From: Opitutia bacterium UBA3151
Lineage (GTDB): Bacteria; Verrucomicrobiota; Verrucomicrobiia; Opitutales; Seribacteraceae
DNA length: 10,310 nt
Reading direction: 5' to 3'
Assembly (NCBI GenBank): GCA_002364975.1
Contig: DEYT01000129.1
Coordinates: forward strand, 1-10,310
Shown here in pieces: positions 1 through 6,859 of the stretch (position 1 is its first letter; each line of letters opens with the position of its first letter). Under the pieces are notes generated by a model. That model saw only the letters and a program-made list of their open reading frames with translations, was not told the origin of the DNA and made no database searches. Both the position numbers and the translations under genes were made by a program.

Positions 1-1
1 A

Positions 2-2425
2 ACCTCCATGGGGAAATCCTTAGATATTCTTAAAAAGACCATGACACGGGAAATTCTGTATCCGCTTTGGGACACCGGATTAAAAGTGGGCCATGCATCT
101 AGAGAAGTTAAAGAAGCCCTAGTTGAATCACAAAAGGATATTCGTAATAAAAACTCTATGCTGGATGGAAGATTTCTGTGCGGCGATCGAAAAATAGCAC
201 AAAAATTTATTGAAAAATTTCATAAGTTCTGCAGAAGAAATAATCCTTCTGAATACCTCAAAGAACTTCTTACACATCAACAAAAAAGGAGGCTTGAGAA
301 AGGAAGCACCGTTTTTCTTCAAGCCCCTGATGTTAAGAACGGAGTTGGGGGTTTGAGGGATTATCAGGGTATCCTCTGGATGACTAAAGTAAAGTTTGAT
401 AAGCATGGTTTGGATGGATTGGTAAGTAAGAAATACCTTACGGAGCAAGAAGCCAATTCTTTGGAAGAAGCATATTCTTTTCTTTTGCGGGTTCGAAATG
501 AATTACATTTCCGAAGCAAAAGGCCGGTTGATATTCTTCACCTCGAAAAACAACCGGAAGTCGCACTTGGTCTTGGGTATCAAGAGGAGGATATTTTTCG
601 AAGAGTCGAACTTTTCATGGGCGACTATTATTTAAAAGCTCGAACCATCAATCAATTATCAGGAATTCTGGAGCAACGCCTTGTACATGCCAGAAGCGGA
701 TCCACTTCTTCTATAAGTTTCAAGAATGTAATCAAGGCTTATCAATCTCCCCCTGCTCAAGAAGTCGATGGCTTTGATCTGAATGGGCAGCAACTTAGCA
801 CTCAAAATCCTCAACTTTTTGATGAAGATCCAGAACGCTTAATTCGGCTATTCCGCCATTCTCAAAGACTGTCTGCGAATCTGTCGCCTGACTTGCGTTC
901 CATAGTCAGAAACCGCTTGTCCTTGATCGATTCTAATCTCATCAATTCCACATCCGCAAATGTCACTTTTCGCTCAATCTTACAAGAAATAGGAAATGTA
1001 AGCCCTACTCTATGTGAAATGCATGAACTTGGTGTGCTCGGTCGCTTCGTTCCCGAATTTGGAAGATTGACCTGCAAAGTACAACATGATCTGTATCATA
1101 GGTTTACCGCTGACATCCATGTTCTACACTGCATCACTATCCTTGATCATATTTTTCAGGGTAAGAAAAAAGCATCGAAGCATTACTTGGAAGCCTTGCG
1201 TAAAAATGAGGTCCCCGGATTACTTTATCTCATTCTTTTCCTCCATGACTTAGGAAAAGATCAAGGTCCAAAAGGACACTGCGAGAGAGGCGTTGAGATT
1301 GCGGTTAATATTATGGATCGACTTGGAGTATCCGATGAGATGATTGATCGTATTCTATTTGTAATTCGAAATCATTTGGAGATGGTGCGCTATGCAAATA
1401 AATTTGACCTTGAAGATCCTGATGTAATCCACTCGTTTGCTAAATTTGTCGAAGGCGAACAAAGACTTCGCTTCCTTTATGTCCATACTTTTTGTGACGC
1501 CAATGCCACTGCACCCAACTTATGGAATTCCCACAAGGAAGAACTCCATACTCAACTTTTTAACAATACACTTGATGTTTTAGAAGGGAAGAGAGCATTG
1601 AAGGATCCAGACAAGCTCAAGGATGCCTACAAAAATTTGGATATTGAAGGGGTCTCCAAAGAAGAAATAATGGATCATCTTGAACAGGTTCCAGTTCGTT
1701 ACTTCTCGCACTCTGGAAAGGAAGAAGTCGCATTACATGTCGATATGATTCATCGCTACGGGAAAAATGGTGCTGAATCCCCCACCCCGATTATTCATTG
1801 GAGGAATGACCTGCGACGCTCGCTAACCATTGTAGATATCGTAACAAGAGACCGAAATAGTTTGTTTGAAAAGCTAACCGGTGCCTTCTCCGTGGCTAGC
1901 CTGAATATACTTGGAGCTCGAGCGGTCACTCGAAAAGATGGCATTGCGATTGATGTGTTTTATGTGGAAGACAAGAATGGCGGTGTCGTGGACGACCCTA
2001 AAATTCGACAACTATGCGAGTCATCTATTCGCTCTTTTCTTGCAGATAAGATTTCTCCCGATGAATTAATCTCTGAGAAAAAGAAGAAGACGGATCGATC
2101 CCAGCTCTTTTTAAACCAAGACAAGCTTGGAGAAAGAATCGCTTCGCAGGTCGATGTGTATCGGGATATTTCTCTCAATCGTACCATTGTAGAGGTCAGG
2201 GCACCAGATCAGGTTGGTTTGTTACATTTGATTGCGAAAACCATTTCGAACTGTGGCTTTAGTATCCAGTTCGCACGAATTGCTACGGAGCAAGGAATTG
2301 CCACAGATGTCTTCAATATCGAACCATTAGAAAGCGAAGATTCCTTTTCCCCTATCCGCTTTTTGGAATTGAGAGAGAAATTAAGTGCCGCTTTACACGA
2401 AGGAAAGTTTTACCACGAGGTTTAA
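2..2425 (+). CDS. glnD: [Protein-PII] uridylyltransferase / uridylyl-removing enzyme, 5' partial
   Basis: GlnD senses glutamine and adds or removes UMP on the PII signalling protein, so it controls nitrogen assimilation in the cytoplasm. The frame is open through the left edge, so the ATG at 8 is probably internal. The visible part (about 807 residues) begins just after where the nucleotidyltransferase motif (GG-x-GR-x-E and S-D-x-D) should lie, with the family sequence LWDTGLKVGH following. Numbering from the ATG at 8, the conserved GVGGLRD stretch is near residues 112-118. The HD phosphohydrolase motif HDLGK is at 413-417 (uridylyl-removing activity). Two ACT domains, which bind glutamine in this family, lie near 603-670 and 724-790. 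The gene ends in TAA 11 bp from the stop of the convergent kinase gene. No glnB or glnK is in view. The family call is firm; activity of the transferase domain cannot be judged because its catalytic residues are off the window. Confidence 0.93.
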   Translation, partial: TSMGKSLDILKKTMTREILYPLWDTGLKVGHASREVKEALVESQKDIRNKNSMLDGRFLCGDRKIAQKFIEKFHKFCRRNNPSEYLKELLTHQQKRRLEKGSTVFLQAPDVKNGVGGLRDYQGILWMTKVKFDKHGLDGLVSKKYLTEQEANSLEEAYSFLLRVRNELHFRSKRPVDILHLEKQPEVALGLGYQEEDIFRRVELFMGDYYLKARTINQLSGILEQRLVHARSGSTSSISFKNVIKAYQSPPAQEVDGFDLNGQQLSTQNPQLFDEDPERLIRLFRHSQRLSANLSPDLRSIVRNRLSLIDSNLINSTSANVTFRSILQEIGNVSPTLCEMHELGVLGRFVPEFGRLTCKVQHDLYHRFTADIHVLHCITILDHIFQGKKKASKHYLEALRKNEVPGLLYLILFLHDLGKDQGPKGHCERGVEIAVNIMDRLGVSDEMIDRILFVIRNHLEMVRYANKFDLEDPDVIHSFAKFVEGEQRLRFLYVHTFCDANATAPNLWNSHKEELHTQLFNNTLDVLEGKRALKDPDKLKDAYKNLDIEGVSKEEIMDHLEQVPVRYFSHSGKEEVALHVDMIHRYGKNGAESPTPIIHWRNDLRRSLTIVDIVTRDRNSLFEKLTGAFSVASLNILGARAVTRKDGIAIDVFYVEDKNGGVVDDPKIRQLCESSIRSFLADKISPDELISEKKKKTDRSQLFLNQDKLGERIASQVDVYRDISLNRTIVEVRAPDQVGLLHLIAKTISNCGFSIQFARIATEQGIATDVFNIEPLESEDSFSPIRFLELREKLSAALHEGKFYHEV

Positions 2426-2436
2426 CAAAAATCGTC

Positions 2437-4152
2437 CTATTGCTGAGAAATGGGCAGGCTTAATTTAAATACTGTTCCACCTTCCCCAGACTCCACAAGC
2501 TCAAGGTCGCCATCATGACCTTTCAATATTCTCTTTGAAATGGTTAAACCAAGGCCAGTGCCATCGGTTCTAGCCGTTAAAAAGGAATCAAAAATTTGCT
2601 CTCTCAAGTCTTCAGGGATTCCCTTTCCAGTATCCCTAACCAATATCTCAACACGATTCGAAGAATTATTAACCGATGAATGGATCGAGAGCTCTCCCCC
2701 TTCTGGCATCGCACCCAATGCATTAAGTACCAGATTTAATAAAGCTTGTTGAATCTGACCCTTATCCACAAAAACTAATAACTCTTTAGGCAAATCGTTC
2801 ATGGAGAGCACAACTTGAGATTGTTCAAGCTTTAATCGGATAAGGAGAGATGCATCTTTGAGAATTTCATGGATTGAATAATTTCTTCGAAAAGATTCTC
2901 TACTTTTTCCAAAATCCAAAATTCGGCCTGCAATTTGATCCAAGTGATTCAACTTTTCCCGAATAATTGATAAGTCCTTATTTTTGCTCTCATCCGATTC
3001 CTTGTCCAATTCTAGTGAATCAAAAAGTAAACGTACCACCATGAGAGGATTTCGAATCTCGTGAGCAATTTCAGCGGCTAATGTACCTAATGTCGTTAGC
3101 CGCTCACTCTTCCTCATACTCTCTTCAGAGGAAAAGACCCTACCATATAAACGGGCATTTTGTACTGCAATCGCACCTAGGTCAGCCAATGCTCTCACAA
3201 TCAATCGCTCGTCATCATTAAAACGATGTTTTCGATCGACATAAAGACTTAGTAAACCTATTGGCTCATCTTCGTAAACCACTGGGGTAACAAGCATAGA
3301 ATGTAAATTTTCTTGCCTTATTAAAGCAACGAAATGGTGCTCTTCTGTTCGGAGTAGGTCTCGAGTCTGAACTTGGCGATGCCCTCGTAAAGCCGATCCA
3401 AGTATACTGTCCGCCGGTTTAAGATTCTCTTCATAAGGAAGTAAACCGTTTTCATTCTGTAAAGAATGCAAGCGAAGATAATCCTTTTCCGAATCATAAA
3501 GGAAGAAAGCTGATAAACGACAATCTAAGAGCAACAACGCTTCGCGCGTGATCGACTCAAGAACCCCGTCCACTTTTCTCGTTCCCGACATATCCTGACC
3601 GACTAGTACGAGGGTCTGCAATTGATCCGCTTTCCTTCGAAGTTGCTGAATCATCCACATATTCTCCAACACACGACTCGCTTCATTTGCGACAAGAACT
3701 AGTAATCTCAAATCATCAGGATCAAAAGCTTCTAATTCCATCGAATCGACATTAAGAGCACCCACCGTTCGCCCGCCTTCTGTTAAAGGTGCAGCCATTT
3801 CGGAACGAATTCGATCATCCAAACAAAAATATTTTTCCTCATTTGCTACATCCCCGGATAAATAGGGTTCTCCATGCATTGCTACCCAACCAGTTATTCC
3901 AACCCCCATTGGTAACTCAAAACCTTTACTTTCCTTAGAAAGCCCTTTCTCAACTTCAATTAAAAGCTTATCCGAATCAGCATTGAGCATGCAAAGCGAA
4001 GCTGAACTGGCACCAAATACGCCAATTATTTCATCCAATATTTTCCCCAAGGAAAGTAAGGGATTACTTTCACTACTAGACAATGCACTAATTCGATATA
4101 GTACATCTACAGCCTTACGGTCTGAATCTCTATGAATAATTTTTGAATCCAC
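2437..4152 (-). CDS. Soluble GAF-GAF sensor histidine kinase
   Basis: This 571-residue protein autophosphorylates on histidine and should pass the phosphate to a response regulator. In order it has a GAF domain (about 25-165), a second GAF domain (about 185-335), a HisKA dimerisation domain with the H-box HEIRNPL (phospho-acceptor His364), and a HATPase_c domain. The ATPase domain shows an N-box with Asn477, a G1 box DTGKGI at 507-512, an F-box FDSF at 521-524 and a G2 box GTGLGL at 531-536. I see no membrane segment or signal peptide, so it is likely cytoplasmic, sensing a ligand or redox state through GAF; the ligand is unknown. The start is GTG. An in-frame TAG lies 45 bases upstream of it, no ATG or TTG stands between, and no clear Shine-Dalgarno sequence is present. 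It lies 50 bp downstream of the HNH gene and is probably cotranscribed with it. No receiver domain or response regulator is encoded in the window. Confidence 0.92.
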   Translation of the reverse strand: MDSKIIHRDSDRKAVDVLYRISALSSSESNPLLSLGKILDEIIGVFGASSASLCMLNADSDKLLIEVEKGLSKESKGFELPMGVGITGWVAMHGEPYLSGDVANEEKYFCLDDRIRSEMAAPLTEGGRTVGALNVDSMELEAFDPDDLRLLVLVANEASRVLENMWMIQQLRRKADQLQTLVLVGQDMSGTRKVDGVLESITREALLLLDCRLSAFFLYDSEKDYLRLHSLQNENGLLPYEENLKPADSILGSALRGHRQVQTRDLLRTEEHHFVALIRQENLHSMLVTPVVYEDEPIGLLSLYVDRKHRFNDDERLIVRALADLGAIAVQNARLYGRVFSSEESMRKSERLTTLGTLAAEIAHEIRNPLMVVRLLFDSLELDKESDESKNKDLSIIREKLNHLDQIAGRILDFGKSRESFRRNYSIHEILKDASLLIRLKLEQSQVVLSMNDLPKELLVFVDKGQIQQALLNLVLNALGAMPEGGELSIHSSVNNSSNRVEILVRDTGKGIPEDLREQIFDSFLTARTDGTGLGLTISKRILKGHDGDLELVESGEGGTVFKLSLPISQQ

Positions 4153-4170
4153 AGGTTTTAAAATAATTCG

Positions 4171-4191
4171 AAGCTCAAAGAATGCGAGCTT
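4171..4191 (-). other. Small inverted repeat between the HNH and kinase genes
   Basis: In the 50-bp gap, AAGCTC (4171-4176) and GAGCTT (4186-4191) form a perfect 6-bp stem with a 9-base loop, 18 bases before the kinase GTG on the minus strand. The bases that follow are AT-rich (CGAATTATTTTAAAA) but hold no clean run of T, so this is at best a weak terminator or attenuator. It may also be chance. Confidence 0.25.
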
Positions 4192-4202
4192 GGAAAACTA
4201 AA

Positions 4203-4793
4203 TTATTGCTTTCCTTGAATAAAATGAGTCCAAGTATCCTCCATAGGCTTACCAAGGAGGGAAGACATAAAAGGGCGACGAGATGGTCTCTTGGGCTCCT
4301 TCAAAAGCCGCATGCCCGCTTCTTTGGGCAACCGATTACTTTTCTTGCTATTACAACGAATACAGGAAATAACTACATTCTCCCATGAGGTTCCCCCTCC
4401 ACGGTCCCGAGGAACAACATGATCCATATTCAATTCTTTTGTGGGCAATTTCTTACCACAATATTGGCATTTGTAATCATCTCTCTCCAAAAGGTTCTGC
4501 CGATTGAATTTCATCTCCTGCATCAGCATTCGATCATAGGAACGAAGCAGTAATACACTGGGTACCAAAACTTGTTGGTTTATCGTTCGTACAACTCGGT
4601 TTCCAGGTTGCGAATCAAGATCTTTGCAATGCTCGAACCAAGTCCCTGCATCAAAAACGCGAAAGCTTCCATCTTCCGCATAAATCACTTGTGCATGATC
4701 GAGAGAAAGTAAGCTAAAAGCACGCTCGATTCCCACAACATTAACGGCTTGCCAAAGGCGATTAAGCACAAGTGTTTGATAACTAGTATCCAT
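4203..4793 (-). CDS. HNH endonuclease family protein
   Basis: This 196-residue protein has an HNH nuclease fold in its second half. A CxxC pair (Cys109, Cys112), the core DHVVPRDRGGG with Asp124 and His125, Asn139 in WENVV, and a second CxxC (Cys144, Cys147) form the usual zinc-bound beta-beta-alpha metal site. The first 100 residues begin YQTLVLNRLWQAVNVVGIERA, a conserved extension seen in a common chromosomal HNH family. Its substrate and role are not known to me. No modification methylase, toxin partner or phage gene is adjacent, so restriction or homing activity is not supported by context. The C-terminal 40 residues are basic (KEPKRPSRRPF). The ATG at 4793 is preceded by AAGG only 3 bases away, a poor ribosome binding site, and a candidate promoter lies just upstream. 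It is probably cotranscribed with the kinase gene downstream. Confidence 0.88.
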   Translation of the reverse strand: MDTSYQTLVLNRLWQAVNVVGIERAFSLLSLDHAQVIYAEDGSFRVFDAGTWFEHCKDLDSQPGNRVVRTINQQVLVPSVLLLRSYDRMLMQEMKFNRQNLLERDDYKCQYCGKKLPTKELNMDHVVPRDRGGGTSWENVVISCIRCNSKKSNRLPKEAGMRLLKEPKRPSRRPFMSSLLGKPMEDTWTHFIQGKQ

Positions 4794-4802
4794 CAGCCTT
4801 AA

Positions 4803-4833
4803 AATATATCAGCATTCATAATCGGGTTGTCAA
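4803..4833 (-). promoter_or_regulatory. Candidate sigma-70-type promoter for the HNH-kinase unit
   Basis: Read on the minus strand, a perfect -35 box TTGACA (4828-4833) is followed after 19 bases by TATATT (4803-4808), a 5 of 6 match to the -10 consensus. The 19-bp spacer is longer than the ideal 17. A shifted -10 (GATATA) would give 17 bp with fewer matches. From TATATT only 9 bases remain to the HNH ATG, so transcription would begin at or next to the start codon, giving a leaderless or nearly leaderless mRNA. This is inferred from sequence only. Confidence 0.5.
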
Positions 4834-4840
4834 AGAATTT

Positions 4841-4858
4841 TTGCCAAATTTTTGGCAA
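4841..4858. promoter_or_regulatory. Perfect palindrome, possible operator
   Basis: TTGCCAAA (4841-4848) and TTTGGCAA (4851-4858) are exact inverted repeats separated by 2 bases. The element sits 7 bp upstream of the TTGACA box of the candidate HNH promoter, where an activator or repressor dimer could bind. As RNA it could form a 7-bp stem with a 4-base loop, but no T run follows on either strand, so a terminator is unlikely. The binding protein is unknown. Confidence 0.45.
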
Positions 4859-4880
4859 CGAATGAGTAATGAATTTATAA

Positions 4881-4904
4881 AACAAAAAAGAGGAGCAATC
4901 CCCT
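4881..4904 (-). terminator. Probable intrinsic terminator after purF
   Basis: On the minus strand, 29 bases after the purF stop, AGGGG and CTCCT form a 5-bp stem (one G-U pair) with loop ATTG, followed at once by CTTTTTTGTTTT. The U-rich tail is strong and the stem short. Its position at the end of the purine operon and before the HNH promoter fits a terminator. Confidence 0.6.
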
Positions 4905-4933
4905 GCTTGGGTTTGAACCTCAATAAGGGTGTT

Positions 4934-6853
4934 TCAGTAACTTCGACCATTCTTATTTTCATAATAATTAAGAAATGCCTTATGGACTACACGGTACCCG
5001 CCCGGAGTCGGATAGTCTCCAGTAAAGTACCAATCTCCTGAATGGTCAGGTAATGCCTCATGCAAGTTCTCGATTCCTTGAAATACAATCTCAACATCCG
5101 TAATCCCATCCAGACACTTCGGTTTAACCAGTTCTGCAACTTTCGCTGAAATCTCCTTAACCTTAAAGTTTTCGTAAACTCTTTTTACGTGGTTTACAAA
5201 AGCAGGCTTTGATCCCTTTAAAGCCTCGCGGCACTCTTCTGCAACTTCATCGAGCAATCCATCATAACCCTGCTCTTGGATAAGTGCTACCGCAGCCTGA
5301 AAGGCAATAAATTTCCCAAGCTCGGACATATCAATCCCATAACAATCAGGATAGCGGATCTGTGGTGCGGTCGAAGCGATTAATAGCTTTCTTGGTTTGG
5401 AGCGTCCAAGGATTTTAAGGATACTCTCCTTGAGAGTAGTTCCGCGAACGATTGAATCATCGATACAGACCAGGGCATCCTCCTTTTCCCGCACCACACC
5501 ATATGTAATATCATAAACATGGGAGACTAATTGATTCCTGCCAGACTCTTGGGAAATAAAGGTTCGAAGTTTAATGTCCTTATTGGCAATTTTTTCTCCC
5601 TTCGGCCAGTTGTCCATTACCAACTCATTAATCAATTTATCGGTAAGAGTTCCGTCATTCTTGGCATCAATCAAACGCTGTTGGACCTCTGCCCTTCGAA
5701 CTAAGCGGAGTTGTTCCATAAAACCATAGTATGCACTTTCGGCTGTATTTGGCACATAACTAAATACGCTTTTGGAAAAGTCTTTCCCCACTAACTCCAA
5801 AACCTGAGGGACCAATAAAGCTCCTAAGGTTTTGCGTTCAGAATAAATATCTGGATCATTTCCCCTAGAGAAATAAATTCTCTCAAAAGAACAACCTACT
5901 TGACATGCTGGGTCGTCTGCAAAGCTCTCAATTCCCGTGGAACCATTAGCTCGGATTACAATAATGGTACCCGGTTTAATTTCCTCAACCTCATCCGCTT
6001 CCTTATCGAAAACCGTCATCAGCGGTGCTCTTTCAGAGGCAACGGCAACTACTTCATCATCCTCAAAATAAAAACCAGGCCGGATCCCTAAGGGATCCCG
6101 CATCGCAAACGCATCCCCATTACCGATAATTCCTGCCAATGCATAACCACCATCCCAGTGAGAAGCAGCTTTTCGGAAAACCTCCGGTAAATTAATGCGT
6201 TCACCAATCCACCGGGAGAGTTCTTCACCAGCCACGCCTTCTTCTTGAGCCGTGGCACAAAGCTTATCATTCACAGCATCCAGATGATAACCAGTCTCCT
6301 CTAAAATGGCTTGGGTATCAGTATCAAAAACCGGATGTTGTCCTCGCTCTACTAATTTTTGATTTAGTTCTTCTACATTTGTTAGGTTGAAGTTACCTGC
6401 GACCATCAAGTTCTTACCTGGCCAATTACTCTTTCTGAAATAAGGATGGCAAGTAGCCGAACCATAATCTCCCGAAGTGCCATAGCGTAAATGTCCCAAC
6501 AAGATCTCACCTCCATAATCGAAATGCTCCTTGATGGTATCTGGGAATTCATGAAATGATTTACCCCCCTTTATGAGTTTTGCCAGCCTCTTATGCTGAC
6601 CTCCAAAAATTTTGGCCAAGGCTTTACTACTCGTGCTCCGTTCTCGGAACATAAATGCTTCCCCAGTCGGCATTTTCAATTTCATCGAACCAATCCCAGC
6701 ACCATCCTGTCCACGATTATGCTGCTTTTCCATGAGCAGAAAGAGTTGGTTAAAACCCCATAGTGAACTTCCGTATTTTTCTGTATAATAACTCAGATGC
6801 TTTTTTAAACGAACGAGAGCAATTCCACAATGGTGTCCGATTTCATCGCTCAT
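4934..6853 (-). CDS. purF: Amidophosphoribosyltransferase, large Bacteroidota-type form
   Basis: PurF makes 5-phosphoribosylamine from PRPP and glutamine, the first committed step of purine synthesis. The 639-residue protein has an N-terminal Ntn-type glutaminase domain with Cys9 in HHCGIA as the predicted nucleophile after removal of an 8-residue leader. HNRGQDGAG (45-53), HLRYGTSG (121-128) and GNFNLTN (153-159) are further glutaminase motifs. The phosphoribosyltransferase domain carries the PRPP-binding motif CIDDSIVRGTT at 463-473. It is longer than Escherichia coli or Bacillus PurF (roughly 470-505 residues) and resembles the long form known from Bacteroidota, including the ending GDWYFTGDYPTPGG. 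In Bacillus PurF the matching place has a CxxC pair that helps bind a 4Fe-4S cluster; here it is DWYF, so a Bacillus-type cluster is unlikely (inference). The ATG is 6 bp after the purL TGA with no clear Shine-Dalgarno, so coupled translation is likely. It is the last gene of the operon. Confidence 0.95.
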   Translation of the reverse strand: MSDEIGHHCGIALVRLKKHLSYYTEKYGSSLWGFNQLFLLMEKQHNRGQDGAGIGSMKLKMPTGEAFMFRERSTSSKALAKIFGGQHKRLAKLIKGGKSFHEFPDTIKEHFDYGGEILLGHLRYGTSGDYGSATCHPYFRKSNWPGKNLMVAGNFNLTNVEELNQKLVERGQHPVFDTDTQAILEETGYHLDAVNDKLCATAQEEGVAGEELSRWIGERINLPEVFRKAASHWDGGYALAGIIGNGDAFAMRDPLGIRPGFYFEDDEVVAVASERAPLMTVFDKEADEVEEIKPGTIIVIRANGSTGIESFADDPACQVGCSFERIYFSRGNDPDIYSERKTLGALLVPQVLELVGKDFSKSVFSYVPNTAESAYYGFMEQLRLVRRAEVQQRLIDAKNDGTLTDKLINELVMDNWPKGEKIANKDIKLRTFISQESGRNQLVSHVYDITYGVVREKEDALVCIDDSIVRGTTLKESILKILGRSKPRKLLIASTAPQIRYPDCYGIDMSELGKFIAFQAAVALIQEQGYDGLLDEVAEECREALKGSKPAFVNHVKRVYENFKVKEISAKVAELVKPKCLDGITDVEIVFQGIENLHEALPDHSGDWYFTGDYPTPGGYRVVHKAFLNYYENKNGRSY

Positions 6854-6859
6854 TTTAAA

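Noticed and set aside
8..10. ATG at 8 as the true glnD start
   Set aside because: The frame is open to the left edge, and the protein would begin after the nucleotidyltransferase catalytic motif that GlnD requires, so the real start is upstream.
4203..4793. The HNH gene as a homing endonuclease, restriction enzyme or mobile element part
   Set aside because: There is no methylase, intron or intein boundary, no terminal repeat and no phage gene nearby, and the family with this N-terminal extension is widespread as a stand-alone chromosomal gene.
4907..4923. A tRNA T-arm-like hairpin on the plus strand (TTGGG, loop TTTGAAC, CTCAA)
   Set aside because: The stem and loop fit a T-arm, but there is no matching acceptor, D-arm or anticodon arm upstream, so no tRNA or tmRNA can be built. 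The purF terminator lies there on the other strand. Probably chance.
4841..5041. A 66-residue open frame on the plus strand covering the purF-HNH gap
   Set aside because: It crosses the palindrome and the terminator and ends antisense to purF. Its protein shows no family features.
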